Assembly (NCBI GenBank): GCA_019633425.1
Contig: WSUB01000011.1
Location: forward strand, 361,513 to 425,512
DNA length: 64,000 nucleotides
Direction of reading: 5' to 3'
Source: Tulasnella sp. 424
Lineage: Eukaryota > Basidiomycota > Agaricomycetes > Cantharellales > Tulasnellaceae
Translations under genes and position numbers: made by a program
Part shown: positions 10,634-23,513 of the stretch, piece after piece
Numbering within the stretch: position 1 is the first letter of the stretch
How the letters are laid out: every line of letters starts with the position of its first letter
The notes under the pieces: generated by a model
What the model was told of the DNA's origin: nothing
The model's input: only the letters and a program-made list of their open reading frames with translations
Databases searched by the model: none

Positions 10634-12094
10634 GAACCAAGCTTCTAGGTCTTCACGTCTGCACGATGTAGCAAACCTATCACTCAAGTACCTATTTCAT
10701 GTATCATTGAAGCTTTTCCTTTTAATAAATACCGATGTCTGTTCTGCGTTTGTGTCTTGGGTTAAGATTAGGACTCGGTGTTAAACGTAAATCGCGACCA
10801 CGGTGCCTGTTGCGGTGAACGGAACAGAAATATATTCCAAACCCCATTTAGGCTTGTTGCGTTCATGGTCCTTGTTCATGTGCTTGTGCAGCGAGTTTCC
10901 GGGCCGTGAATTCGTGGCCTGGTGGATGCATTGAACTAACCCGGTTCAGGAGTTTGCCAACCGGAACACTCCATTTTCATCGAGCGGGAATCATCCCTTG
11001 TGAATTTACCTACCTTCATACACATTGTCGCCATTCCGAACATATAAGAGGCGCGTTGCGGCTTAAGGAGTCCGGTGTACTGACGTTCCTCGAATCTGTG
11101 GGTACGGAACACGGAAGATAGGACCAAGTCAAGAGGAGCTCGCTGTCACCTCTTGTACTTGCAAAGATGTTGTAGGGAATTAAATGACCTCGTTTGAAGT
11201 GTTCCGCACGTCGTCTGCATGTTCGAGCCGATCCACCAAAGTCTCAGCAACGATCACCGGTAGTTCAACGCCGTTTCGACGCAATATGGAATCGGGGATA
11301 TGCCATGTATTCGTTCATGTAACAATATGTGTATTTCCAGCCTGCCAAATATGGGAAAATCCAGGCTTCCCCTGGCTTCTGCGAGGGCGGAAGTAACCCG
11401 ACGATTGCGGAAGGACTGGGACGACTGACTTCCGCTCCGCAAAAAGACTCCAAAGATTCACTTGACGTCATGAAATATCGCCAAATTGGATCATAGCTTC
11501 AACAAGATTCTCGTCTTTCGGATATGTTGTTACGTGGATTGGAATACGAAGAGCGATGACCGGCAAAGGCGTTCAAAATCAAGACGCTGCTAGCGACCCA
11601 TGGGCCCAGCCCGTCGATTAACATACTCACGCGCTTCATGTCGTCTGGACAATTGAGGTCCGAGCGAAATAAAGAACCTCCGGGGTAAGCCGATTGTGAG
11701 ACTTTCAGGGACTGATTTCGAAATCTCCTCGGGAGATTCGACGAATCCTGAAAGGGCATTCGGATTGAAGTCTCAGCTTCGTACAGAACCAGTGGGTTTG
11801 GGTCGCGAATGAAGCAGCGACTTCAGATAAATTGTGTTGAAGGGCTTTTGCAACGGGAGCGGGTGAGCCTGAAAGGGACGGACGCGGTTGGCTCGGATTT
11901 GTTCTGTGATTTGTTTGCATGCATTGCCCACCATCTACTTTCCACCGTCTCCATACACGATAACCCGTCCGCAACTACCTCTAGTCCAATCTACCACCTA
12001 ATCTTATACTAGTAACCGACCTAGAAAACACAGGAGTACTGCAGGAGCAAGTTCAGAACGTCTTCAAGGAGTTTAGAATTCAACTGTCATTCGC
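10634..12094. other. Intergenic region, no gene supported
   Basis: An AATAAA signal at about 10724-10729 lies in the 3' region of UPF3. Open frames here (for example 10906-11121 plus and 11499-11759 minus) show no known motif, no paired splice signals and no similarity to the rest of the window. The last few hundred bases presumably hold the promoter and leader of the next gene. Confidence 0.5.
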
Positions 12095-15000
12095 ATGCAC
12101 CGCTTCCGGTCAGCTTTTGTTCACCTATCCTCAGCCACGAAAAGAGATGCTGAACCGTCGTCGTACTTTGGAATTCCCATTTCAGGAAAAAGTCGGATGC
12201 CAAAAAACCTTCAATCTCTAGTTCAGCGGCGGTAACGCAGCCATCCACCAGACCAGCCACCCAGCATGTCACCGCTCAAGCATCGTCTTCATCGTCTCAA
12301 CAGTTCACCAAAGCCGAACGCGTCGAGCTTCTTCCACCGGAGTCGGACTTTAGGACCTCCCTGATACTCCCAGAGTACGTTGCCTAGCTGGCGTCCGCAG
12401 TACAGCCAGTCCAACTTCAAACGCCGGTCACTGACCTTTTCGTTCCTTCACGCATCCTTCCCCGGCTTTTCCTTGATTTGCGGAACTATTGGCGACGTAA
12501 TATCATTTTGCATTGTTGCTACGTTGCTTCAACCGGGACAACGGCAACCGTGTCTGGCGACGTGACGAAATCGGCACTAGTCTCTCGCGTCGATTCTCCC
12601 TGCTTCGCCAACCTGATGGGCGCCCACTAGACATCCAAGACGTCAGAGAAGTGTTTGCCGCACAACGGGCCAATGGATCACCCAACGTCATCACCGAAGA
12701 GGAGGAGGAGTATGTCATCAACTACCTGAGCAACGCGGGTCATATCCCCGGAGGAGTGGTGGATGATCGTGGCACGGACGACTCCCAACAGCGCTCGCCT
12801 ATTTCTGCAAAGACGAGGTACACCACCGAAACACCTGAGTCGATCCATTCGAATGCAACTCCCCACTCAGCCATTGATTCTAGCTTTCGGACCTCGGTGA
12901 GGAACGCGCTCGACCTGGCGCTGTCTCTTGACTAATTTAAAAAACGCATAGAATGGGCCGCCCTCTACTAAATCGCGGACCAGCCATGCCTCGAACTCAT
13001 CAAGGCGCTATAGCAACAATTTGTTCGGGTCAGGCCGTATCAAGGACCAACAATTTATGCGAGGCGGTGCTTCCCGCTCCTTAAGCACCCGTAGTGTGAA
13101 ATCAATTGACAAGAAGGATGATGCGGACAAGGCTCGGGCGCAGACTTCGGACAGTTCTCAAAGTTACGGACGTATTGGAGGTGTCCAAGAGGAGAAGACA
13201 GAGCACCAGGGTTCGATACAGAACGGCATTACGAGTATTGAAGAAGACGCCTATCCTTCTGGGGATGGAGACGATGGTATTCAAATTGGACAAGCCATTA
13301 CATCCGGGTATGACGGCGCATATGACCAACCTTCGGACTTAGATCTCGACGGCTCGGATGCCGACTCTAGACCAGTTACTCCGGTACAAAATGGCGGACT
13401 GGACATGCCCCATGATCTGCCACCTGTCCTTCCACTATCTCCCAAGTCGCCAAAATCGCCCAGTGGTAGCGTCAGACAAGCCCATTCTCCATTCGCCTCG
13501 CCATCCGCTTCGCCGTATAGTGCTGGTCGAAAGAAGGGTCCGGTCCCGCTCCTATTTTCCGCAGCCCAGGTGCGGAGGGCCTCATTGGCGCTGGAAGAAG
13601 TCATTCGGAACTTCGAACAAGACTCCAATGCCGAAGAAGAGATTTTGACTCCCCGAACCCCTAACGGGAATTTCCAGACCAATGGATACACTCGGACTAT
13701 ACATCCGTGGTCAAGACAGCAGCCTGTGAGTTGTGTCTCGAAGTCGTGCATTCCCGGCGTGCGAGCCGTGGCCCGTGGAGTTCCGCATGGCAAACTCGTG
13801 GCTTGCAACTGTCGTCACCGATTGCTGACATCGTTTCCACTTGCTATTTAACAGACCGTGTCGCCAGGTCTGTGGTCTCATCACTCAAAGAGCAGCACCG
13901 AGAGGGAAGGAGACGGGTCATTTAGAGCATCGTCAATGAAGCCGTCCAGCGGACAACCTAGGACTCCAAACACCAACTCGCCCGCGGTGTCGAGTTTCCA
14001 GGAAGATACACAGTCCCCCTCACATCCGTCTCAACAATCAAACCTGTCGAGTCTCGCTAGGTCCGCTTCAACGAGATACGCTGGCGGATCACCACCCGGG
14101 GTCCCTCGAGGACACGGCCGCCTTCCTGGCTACATCCCTGGAATGCACCGCCCCATCACCCCAAAGGATGCCGACTCGGAAGAAGCAACAACACCGAGAG
14201 CGTTATCTCCTTCTGCCTCAACGTTTGGACAGTCAACTCCTCCCAAGCTAGGCGGGACATCGACAAGAGGCTTTTCAGAGTACTCCCAGATCCCCCATCG
14301 TCGCTTCGGGTCCCTCGCCTCGAGCACGTTTGGCCCGACTTCACCACTATCTCCTGCATCACCACGTTCTGCGAGCAATGCGACTCCGATCCAAAGACCT
14401 CCCCCAGTGTCTGCCTGGAGTTCAGCCACGGCTTCGCCTACATCACCAACTGCAGGTGCTAGCCTCAATGGCGACCTCTCGTCGGCTGCTCTACGGGCTG
14501 CAGCAATGATTGAAGAGAGTTCGTATGGTCGCCAACTGAGTCCCAACGCGCTTCGGGAACAAGCCGGTCGTGCCCCTGTGCCTCACAGGATCGATAGAGA
14601 TACGAAGATGTCGACTTCTTCCTCGTCCATACTACCTCCCAGCACGAGCTCTTCGTCGCTTACGTCTCTTTATCAGTCAGACTCGGGGACCATGCTCACT
14701 TCCCCGGACTTCGGCACCTCATTCCAAGTGGCAAGCCCCTCCAGTCCAGGAATAGGTTCAGATAAAACCAATCGCTACCCTCCTAAACCAGTCTCTCCAA
14801 TTGTCTCCGCGTTGCGCACATCGAACACTGGAGCTATCATGGCGTCTTCACCCACCGCTCCTGCACACTCCTCCGACTCCCGGCCAGACACCCCTTTGGG
14901 ACAGATGTATACTGGATCATCGGGTCCATTTGTTCCTGCTTCCGGCACCCCTGCTGGAGCCGATCGTTCTGCTCCTACGAGCCAGCATCCTCTGAAGTCT

Positions 15001-18000
15001 TCACTGCAGCGAATGGTCTCCGAAAGGCGGCCCATGCCGCCGGGTGTATCAACAACGTCCAGTGCAACAGGGGCGAGCCGCAGCATCAGCAGCACAAGGG
15101 CTGAAACAGCTCCCTTTGCCGCTGGGGGCTCCATAGGTGGAGACCATCCTACCCGCACCATTGCCACAGGTTCCCGCTCACCACCTCCAGTGTCGACCAA
15201 AGGACCGAAGCAACAATATACCCACCACCACGCGCGATCTCGATCCAGGGGCTCTGTCGATCTGGGCCCGGATGACGAGGATCATGCTGTGTCCTGGAAT
15301 CCATCGTCTGGTATGAAAGGTGGAACGAGGGCGGCTCCTCCGAAGCCTATATTGGTACAAAGTCCGTCTGCAGCCTCCAATTTGACCCTGTCGGAGGGTA
15401 ACACGTCGTTGCGACCCGCTGGATCTACCACTACCGTCGCATCAAAATTGGGATGGCAACGTCCTATCTTCAATTCGTCCCGCTCGTCTCTTGTGTCAGC
15501 TGGCTCAAGCTTCCATTCCTTGGACGGAGACGGCCTTCTTCTGGACCTTGAACGAGGGGTCTTATCAGAGGGCGACGGAACATCAACGTCACCCGTTGAA
15601 GAATCCACCGAAAGTGACCACGAGGATCTATTGAACTGTTGGGGCGGCATAACAAGAAAGGATTTGACTGCCATTCATGACAAGCTTGTCGATGCTGCGG
15701 TCGCGAGAAAACGTGCTCGATCCCCGAGCGTTACTCCCGCTCGCGCTCGGAGTCCGTCGGCATCATCGTTCCAACCTTTCGCAACTCGCTCTCCCTCGCG
15801 GACTCACCAGCGACAAGGCTCTCAGTACAGTGCACGATCACTGAACAAGGAATCTGAGGTAAGTGTCCAGTAGAATCGAAAAAAAAGACGAGAGCTGATG
15901 GAAACTCCACAGAAGACGCAGGTCGCTGCCGTCCCCCCATCTCCCACATGGTCCGCCCGGAAAGACAAGTCGAGCAAAGTGAACGCTCTTCTGCAGTCTA
16001 TGGTGGATAGTCTGCCGCCGCCAACTCTGCCAGCATCCTTCATCCCAAGCCCGACGAACTTCGGCCCTGACACTCCAGTGGAAGCACAACATCCTGACCT
16101 CTCGAGATCGACTAGCGGACAGGAAGAAGCAAACGAGGCTCCTTCGGCGAACTCCAGACGCTCACCAGTCCCGTCATTTAACGATCCTGATCTGCGAAAG
16201 AAAGCCCTGACGGAAGCACTCTTCGGTGAATCACCATCTCCGGAAGCCACTACACCCCAGGAGGAGCCACATCCGTACACTACTGGCAACCCGGCCCTAG
16301 AGGATCCAGAGCCTGTTGAAAAGCCTCCAACAGCTGTGCCCCCTACCCCTACAGTGGAGGAGTTGATGGCTGACGTGACCCGGAGGAACGTTGTCGCCAC
16401 CGATGCCTTAAAGAGCCCAGGAATTACACGCTCAGAAAGTGCTCTGAAACGACAAGGGACTAAACGACTGAACGCTAAGCTGATCTCAGGGCCTCAACTT
16501 GTGTCATCGACCACAAGCGTCGATGCCCTTCCACTGGCGTCACCCTCCTCTTCATCTTTGACCAATACTGCCTCTCAGTCCCCAGCTGCCCCAGAAAAGC
16601 TCAGCTCGAAGCTTAGTCTGAGAATCAAGAAGCTTCGTGACAAATTGAAAACAAGACCCTCCTTCCCCAATGGCGAGGAAATAACCCCTTACACCTTCGA
16701 AGAGCGATCCATCTCTCCCTCCTCTTCGGCAGCGGGCCACACGCCGGTTGGTCATGCCGCTGTTCTCATCACCCAGACGGTGGACACGTCTCCGCGCAAA
16801 TCCCCTATTCCCGTCCCTCCGTCTGCGGATGTCCAGAGCTTCAGATTTCCATCCCCGTCTCCTTCTCCAGCATCTCCCATACCATCAACCCATGGCGGAA
16901 GGGGGATAAAAAGACTGATGTCACGTCTGCGCTCCAACTCAAAGCATGATCTTGTAGAAAAGGCGTCGCTTACGTCTTTGAACGGAGCCTACGCCACGGA
17001 TGCCCAGACACAACAAACATCACAATTCGCCCCCTCCATCGCTCATAGTATCTCCAGTAGTATGAACCAGCGCCCGGCTTCACCTGAATCCATCCGAAGG
17101 AAGCCCCCATCCGTCCGAACCGACACTGAACCTGGGCCCAACGTCGTCGATCTTACTTCTCCAAGACTCGATGCGGACGACAGGCAGTTCAATCTATCTA
17201 CTCCGACCCCACCCGCCGACCACACTCCCGACGAGACCGCAGTGAAACAGCTCTTTGACGCGGCTTCAAACCTCGGCCTTGACAAAGCAGCCCTGAACGA
17301 TTTGCTCGCTCGATCATCGTCGACTTCGTCTCGTTCAACGGGATTGACGGCTCGACCTGGTTCTGCGGCAACAACGGCAACGTCAGCAACGGCAGTTGCC
17401 AACCCTGTTAGTCAACGAGATTCGCCGAGGTCGTTCTTTGGTCTTAAGCGAGAGCCTTCCACTCGAGCTCCTGCTCTGAGTAGTGTATCGGAGAAATCGG
17501 TTCAAGGGATACCGGGTGATGAAAGCCAGACTATCCTTCGTCGGACGTTGATTTTCCCCTCCGAGGCGGAGAGTGCCTTGACTCGTCGACCATCTCAGGC
17601 AACCAAAGCGAGCAAGAAAAAGAATCGCTTCAGTACCCAGTCTGTGCAATCTATCCGCTCCCTTAAAGAGCGCTCACCTACCCCGCCTCCGAACCGGAGC
17701 AGTCGTCGGTTCTCAAAGGATTCAAGCCCACCTGTTCCCGCTCTTCCACCCGGAATTGCCCTCAGTGGCCAGGAGAATGGATCATCAAGTCCTCCGCGCC
17801 CCAGTCATAAGTCCCAGAACTCCGTCGGTTCAGCTTATGGCTCTCTGTGAGTATCTCTTCCACCCTGCTCTGTCGGCGTTTGGTCTGATTGCTGGCGCTT
17901 TTGCAGGTTTGATATGTACGGAGAAAACGAAGGGCGACCCTCTTTTCAGGCTGAGACCTCAGGTCCCCCGAGTCCAGCCCTCCCGATTGCAGGGCCCGGG

Positions 18001-18593
18001 CAGGCTATTGAAGTTGTCGAGATGTCCAATGGAGAAGTCGTCTGGAATGTCGTCGACGCCATGAGAGGCGATCTCGGGATTGAGGACGATATAGCGTCTC
18101 TTTACCAGAACCGTCTCAGCACGACTTCCGAATATTCGATGCGCATGTCGGAAGACAATCCAAATCGCGACAACATGCAGGTCTTTTTCAAGGAGCATAA
18201 ACGTGGTGGATCTAAAGGTAGTGGCGGATCCAGCGCGTCCCGTCGATTGCTGTTCCCTCCAAATGGCCAGAGACCCGAGACGAAGGTAGGCGCAGCCTGC
18301 TGTACTTTAAATATAAGCTGTTGACCATGACTTTTACCTTTGTTTAGGTTTTCTTCAGTTCAGCAGACCATATTGGACGTTTGATCGAGGCCATGAGTCG
18401 GGGAGCCGACGCGGGCTCGTTCAACTTCGCACCTAGCCGGCAAGAATCCCCGATACCTTCGTCATCTGCCTCGACTCAGACGTTCAAATCTTCCATTAAG
18501 TCACACTCGCCTGCCATCTCCATGACCGATAGTACAGTCCCAGTTGAGGATCGTTTAGAGCACCTACTCAAGGTCACTTCACGCCATATTTAA
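12095..18593 (+). CDS. Very large disordered conserved fungal protein, function unknown
   Basis: Model join(12095..12108,12186..12374,12581..12896,12952..13725,13855..15858,15913..17846,17907..18285,18348..18593), 1951 aa, all phases consistent. The start is MHRFRKKSD; a TAG lies in frame at 12074, so this is the first possible ATG. Two ends look folded and conserved. Near residue 60 there is SLILPDLSRRFSLLR followed by an acidic segment; at the C-terminus there are EVVWNVVDAMRGD and VFFSSADHIGRLIEAMSRG. The middle about 1700 residues are Ser/Pro/Thr-rich with many S/T-P sites, so heavy phosphorylation and scaffold use are plausible. I recall similar start and end motifs in fungal hypothetical proteins but know no function. 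Exon 1 is only 14 nt and intron 2 is 206 nt, which could hide a small exon. Confidence 0.75.
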
Positions 18594-18894
18594 TCCCCTC
18601 TCCATGCCGTCTTCGATAATGCTATCGCTCGTGTTTCGTGTTTCGTCTTTAACCCTTTTCATTCATTATGCATCTTTCGAGTTTTCGGATACCACTTGGA
18701 CACTTTCGTTCTCCCATCTCATAATGTACGCATCCTTCACCCTGTACTATGCAAGCGCGTCGTCAATCAAGTCTATTTACTGGTCGCCGACAGAACGTTG
18801 TTTGCAAAGCTGAATGAGCGCTTGATTTTGTGTCCAAGATAGATACCGCTACAGACGGAAGGGAAGATACAGCAAGATACAGGTAGATGTCCTC

Positions 18895-20363
18895 CTACTT
18901 GGCTACTTTCCATAGAGGACGCTTCTTCATCTTCCGGGTAACGTGAACCGCACTTCCACCTTCCGCTTTACCGAATGCCAGCACAACTGATTCCTCCGCA
19001 TCTCGCCCTGCCTTCGTTTTCTTTCGAGCGGCAATGGCTTCCTTGGCGAACCGGAATCGCGCTTGATCCCCTCCTGAAAACCAAAAAACGTCACCGGAGG
19101 TCCGAACGATCGCTGAAGCCTAAGACTCACCGATGCCCACCGGGAAGCCGGGTGATTCCACGGCATGCTTGAATACGTGGAACGGCAATGTGGAGTAAAT
19201 ACGAAGAAGAGTGTCGTATCCGGATTCGGTGTTTGCGGCTGGGGGTTTGGAGGGATGATGAGAGTATGAGGGGAATGCCTGAAGAGTCTGGGGGAGGGTG
19301 GATACGATGAAGCCGAGGATATCATCCCGAAGACGTCGAGCGTAAGGGCCTAAGATAGCCGTGGGACCGATCAACTCGAGGGCAGGTGTTGAAGGAGAGG
19401 TTGCCACAGGCGACATCCCAACGGGTGTCGACGGGTTGGAAGGCGATGACGGAGGAGGAACGTCCATGAACTGAATCCAATCGTTTATGGTTTCGAGAGT
19501 GATGTGTTCCTTGCAGGCCTCGTACGCGTGTGCGCAAAGGTCCTCCATCCCACCAAGGAGGCAGGCGGATGCGAGAACGGAAAGCGCGTTTTGCGGGGTA
19601 ATGAGACGCAGGCTGATTGACGAGTAAAGGTAGCCAAGAGCAACCGCAAAGCCCTAGAAGAACGCAAAACGAAAGGTTAAAGAAGCTTGATATAGGGATC
19701 GATGGACTTTGTTTCCCACCTCTTCTGTGATTAGTGGTTCAGATTCGATCGGAACGTGGATGGAGTTTGAGCCTGCGGTGTTGATGAGATGTGCAAGATA
19801 TGGCGAGCGCGATAGAATTATCGCGTGCAGGCGATATTGATGGTTTAAAATATGCTGCACGAAGGTAGTTCAGGGAGAAGATGTGAGTGATTGGCCATGG
19901 AACGGCGGAATCGGCACATACCAGAAGGGTGTCGGAATAGTTCTGGAATGTTCGTAAGGTTAGCCAAAGAAAGGTGAATTGTATTCGCCTAGATAATGAC
20001 TTACACCATGCTGGAACCCAGCAGTATAGATATGGTTAACGATGGCGTCGTTGTGAGATAGTCTTCAAGCCGTGGTTGCGGAAGCAAAGGTATTCGGAAC
20101 ACAGTCCAAATGCAAATCCAAGCAAGGGTTGTCAAAATTTAAGGGATGTTGATATACAAGTAGAGAGGGGGTACTCACGATGTGTAGTGTAAGCCATTGG
20201 TATTCGAGCCGTTGACGGGAGTTGAGGTGTCCGGATGAGTCGAAGGTGGTGTGGGCGGGTAACCCTTGCTTGGACCAGCAACACCATTCAGGCCATTGAC
20301 ATGAATGTGGGGGACGCCGTTGGTGGTTCCATTAGTGCCGTAGTGAGGTGAGGGAGCTTCCAT
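18895..20363 (-). CDS. BTB/POZ domain protein
   Basis: Model complement(join(18895..19073,19131..19653,19720..19854,19922..19942,20005..20062,20179..20363)), 366 aa. After a disordered start rich in Gly, Asn and Pro, a BTB fold begins about residue 64 (HNDAIVNHIYTAGFQHG), then NYSDTLL on a 21-nt exon, then LHAIILSRSPYLAHL. A helical segment with SVLASACLLGGMEDLC follows, as in BTB-BACK proteins. The C-terminus is basic (TRKMKKRPLWKVAK). BTB proteins often act as CUL3 adaptors or dimerisation platforms; no MATH, Kelch or zinc-finger partner is seen, so the partner is unknown. The microexon is supported by phase and by the continuity of the BTB fold. Confidence 0.82.
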
Positions 20364-20580
20364 CAGTACAGAAAAGACTCAAGGTGAGATATAGACGCGT
20401 AGAAGGGCGACGGGGTGCGAAGTGAGGATGAGGCGGGGAGTGATGCAGACGAGAAAGAGCGAAAGAGAATCCGAAAGCCGCTTCAATCAGCCAACGGAGC
20501 AAACACGCGCTTAAAAATACGACACTCGTTGCACCCCTCCACTCCAGCGATGCCCTTTGCACCTAGATAGCAGGGGCAAC

Positions 20581-21443
20581 TTAAAAGCGTTCTATCCAAC
20601 TAGTGTCTTTTAGAAACTCGTAGTCTGGCAAAACAAGTCCATGGCCCTCCCCTTCCGCCGTCATGTCCACCCATTCCGCCATTAAGGTGTTGAGCTTGCC
20701 CAAGCTAGCTGTACGAGACCCAACGATGGGTGGATACTCCGGAGGCGGGGCTATGTACTCTTCGATCCCACTTTCTGGTGAAAACCGCAGCTGAAGTGGT
20801 GGTGGTCAGGTATTTCAGACAACAGAGCTGAATGAGACACAATGCTTACCATATGAGATCGATCTGAAGAGAAGTTGGCAAGAAAATCGTCGATTGGAAC
20901 GACCCGAAACATGCTGATCCGGAAAGGAGTGAAAGGTGAATGTTGTGGCGACCCGACCTATGCTCGAGACCGTGTGTACATACCAGCGGAACGACTGGGG
21001 GATCGGGACATCGTCAGGTTCATCGGAGGTGGGGGCAACAAGGTTCGACTTGAACGTCTCTATAATATATCCTGTTGTCTCCCTTTAAGCCCATCGTCGT
21101 TCCAGGCAGGTCTCTTTCTCAACTTACGATCCCACTTACACGGACTTCCAAGTCTGGTATCCGCATCGTAAACCCACACGTCCTCCACGTCCGGCAGCTT
21201 GAGGCATAATATAACGTGATAGTCCCAAACTACCAAGAAGTTATCAAGCGCAGAGTATTGAGACGCCAATTGCTGCCATACGGCGATGGTCTTTGTGGGA
21301 TTCGAAACGACCACTGCGAATATCTTGGCAGAAGGCGGGAGGAGCCGTCTAAGAGTTTCGCCCAAAAGGTACACGTTTTCTTCGCAGTAGCAGGCAGTGT
21401 AAGGGGTGATAGGTGTTGGTGGCCCATTGACCTCTTCCTGCAT
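20581..21443 (-). CDS. Protein N-terminal glutamine amidohydrolase (NTAQ1/WDYHV1 family)
   Basis: Model complement(join(20581..20790,20850..20913,20984..21071,21128..21443)), 225 aa. The enzyme converts N-terminal Gln of proteins to Glu, feeding the Arg/N-degron pathway. The sequence shows CYCEEN (catalytic Cys20), the name-giving WDYHV (His76) and YDADT (Asp93), matching the Cys-His-Asp triad of the family. Downstream family blocks YIIETFKSN and NFSSDRSHM are present, and the last exon opens with a Pro-rich segment. Among several GTAAGT sites at the end of exon 1, I chose the donor at 21127 because it gives a colinear join. The length matches the family (about 200 aa). Divergent from SEN34. 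Confidence 0.9.
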
Positions 21444-21552
21444 CTAATGTGTCTAGGGGATGGTTGATACCACCCCTCCAACAAACGTGCTATGTAGTCA
21501 CACGGCGACGTCGGAGAGGTCGTGACTCTTTGTGCAAGCAGCAAATTGGACC
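21444..21552. promoter_or_regulatory. Bidirectional promoter of NTAQ1 and SEN34
   Basis: Just 109 bp lie between the two start codons, so the two promoters must overlap or one must lie within the other's leader. No TATA box is visible. Confidence 0.55.
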
Positions 21553-22724
21553 ATGTCTACCAAGATCCCTATTCACGTTTCGAACAACAAAGCTTACGTC
21601 TGGGATGTAGAATGTAAGTACGACTGGTTTATTGACCTCAAGTAGGCGGTTGCTGACAATTAACTTTCTCGCTCCAGCGGCGGAAATCGTTCGAACACAA
21701 CACCATATCACTGGCTTGCTTACGGGAACGCTACCCTCTCTGGCTCAGCAGAATGTCTTCCTAGGTCTTCCCCTCTCGCTGATGCCGGAAGAGGTGGTAT
21801 ATCTTGTTGAGAAAGGTAAAGTCTTGGTAACATCGAAACCTCCGGTTGGCATACTCACCTCTACTCCCTTAACTTCAGAGGCCGCTGTGCTGCTAGATAA
21901 CACCTCAGCAAACACCCAACCTCCCTCAGAGGCTGAAATTGCCGAGTGGCGACAGAGGATTGTCGACTATCGAGCAGCTTCCCAGGACAATCTGGCGAAA
22001 ATCCGGAAGCAAAAGGAGACTGCAAGGGGAAAGCAAGATACAGAAGAGGCTCAGCGGAAGCGCATGGAACGAGAGGCAAGAAAGAAGCCCGCTCCTGGCG
22101 CAAATGTTATGGGTGCTCCGGCTGAAGCCGCATTCGACAACGTTGCATCAACGTCCGGAACAGTCGACGACGTGTTTATCCCTGACGAAACACCCAGCTC
22201 TCCGCAGCTGAAACCACAAGACGACAAGAAAGGAGAAGATTCGACTTATAATGTGCTCATACCTTCGACACCTGAAGATCATCCTTGGTTCCGGGCGCCA
22301 GCTTATGAGACTATTCAAGCCGCAAAGGAAGCTGGGGTGTGGACCTACCCTTCCACTCCCACCGAACAAGCCAAATGTGCTGTATATAAAGACTTGATTG
22401 ATAAAGGGTACTTTATTGGCGGTGGATTGAAGTTTGGGGGAGATTGGTTGGTGTACCCAGGTAGGCGGTCTTTTGCTTCGGTTCGCTCGATGGCACAGGA
22501 AACTGATGCACCTGCTCTAAAATTTTAAAGGCGATCAACTAAGATACCATTCACACTTCGTGGCAACTGTCCTATTAACATCAACCACAAAGCTCACTCC
22601 GATGCAGATCGTCGCTTATGGAAGGTTAGGAACGGTCACGAAGAAAGCACATCTTCTGTGTGGATGGGATGGAAATACGGGAAAAGTGGACTATTACTCC
22701 ATAGAATGGGCTTACTTCGGCTAG
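21553..22724 (+). CDS. SEN34: tRNA-splicing endonuclease catalytic subunit Sen34
   Basis: Model join(21553..21613,21678..22460,22531..22724), 345 aa. The N-terminal domain has IPIHVSNNKAYVWD and HHITGLLTG, as in Sen34 proteins. A charged, coiled-coil-prone linker follows (about 125-180). The C-terminal nuclease domain has KGYFIGGGLKFGGDWLVYPG, then RYHSHF with the candidate catalytic His, then GTVTKKAHLLCGWD with the candidate Lys. The subunit cuts the 3' splice site of pre-tRNA introns within the SEN2-SEN15-SEN34-SEN54 complex. All three exons are in phase, and the last intron lies within the active domain. Confidence 0.9.
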
Positions 22725-22955
22725 AATTACTGTTCCCGATTCTGCGTAGGAGGGGAGGGTTTTATTGAAGTCGAATGGGTGTGTCGCGTTTCGTCGCATT
22801 CTCCCTCCTTGCACCCTCGCGAAATTCTAAGCCCACGATTGTCGTGGCACTGTGTGTACTAAGGCCGCGCATTCACTTGCAGTCTAAGTCGACTTATTAG
22901 ACAGTGAAAGCCCGGAACACGAAACTGAGTAATAAGTACCGTGTTCGCAGGTGTT
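22725..22955. other. Short spacer after SEN34
   Basis: This is the 3' region of SEN34 up to the inverted-repeat element. I see no gene here. Confidence 0.4.
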
Positions 22956-23513
22956 TAATAGGGGAGGTCAAAGCTGGCTTCTGAGCCCCGCTTCATGCGC
23001 GGCTTCTGTCGCGGCTTCGACCTCCTGAAACTCTCCCAGAAGCCATCTTCCCTCTGACCGCACCCGCTTCACCACCCGCTTCATTTAATAATATTTACTC
23101 GCTCCACCCTTTGCTACATAGATGTTGTCCAGCTGTGATTCCTTCTATATCGGTGATGTTAACCCTCTTCTAGGTCGAATCTTGGAGCTTTGGGTACCCT
23201 TAGCTGGTTGCAACTTGCTGAGCACCCGCAGATGCCGATTTCAGCATGATAGATGGCTGTTTTGAGTTGATTTAAATGGTGTTACACAGGTAAAATGAAA
23301 TCGACGACATTTCTTTCTAATCCGATCGGTAATTATGTCAAGAACAAACGACGGCAAGGGGGTGAAGCGTGAGGGGTGGGGTGAAGCAGCGCGCGAGTTG
23401 CTTCAGCACAGGCTGCTGCTTCACTGCGAGGAGGGTGAAGCGGTTTCACTGAAGCCGTTACCTGAAGCCGCGCGTGAAGCGGGGCCCAGGAGCTAGCTTT
23501 GACCTCCCTATTA
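22956..23513. mobile_element. MITE-like non-autonomous DNA element
   Basis: The two ends are inverted copies of each other over about 45 bp. The left end runs from 22958 (ATAGGGGAGGTCAAAGC...), and its reverse complement is at the right end near 23465-23511. The ends are flanked by TA on both sides (22956-22957 and 23512-23513), as left by Tc1/mariner-type insertion. The left half repeats CGCTTCA words and the right half TGAAGCG words, so the whole element can fold back. There is no transposase frame; it is about 558 bp. Confidence 0.8.

Noticed and set aside
14130..15674. Several long minus-strand frames opposite the large disordered protein
   Set aside because: Complement of Ser/Pro-rich codons lacks stops; no protein family seen.
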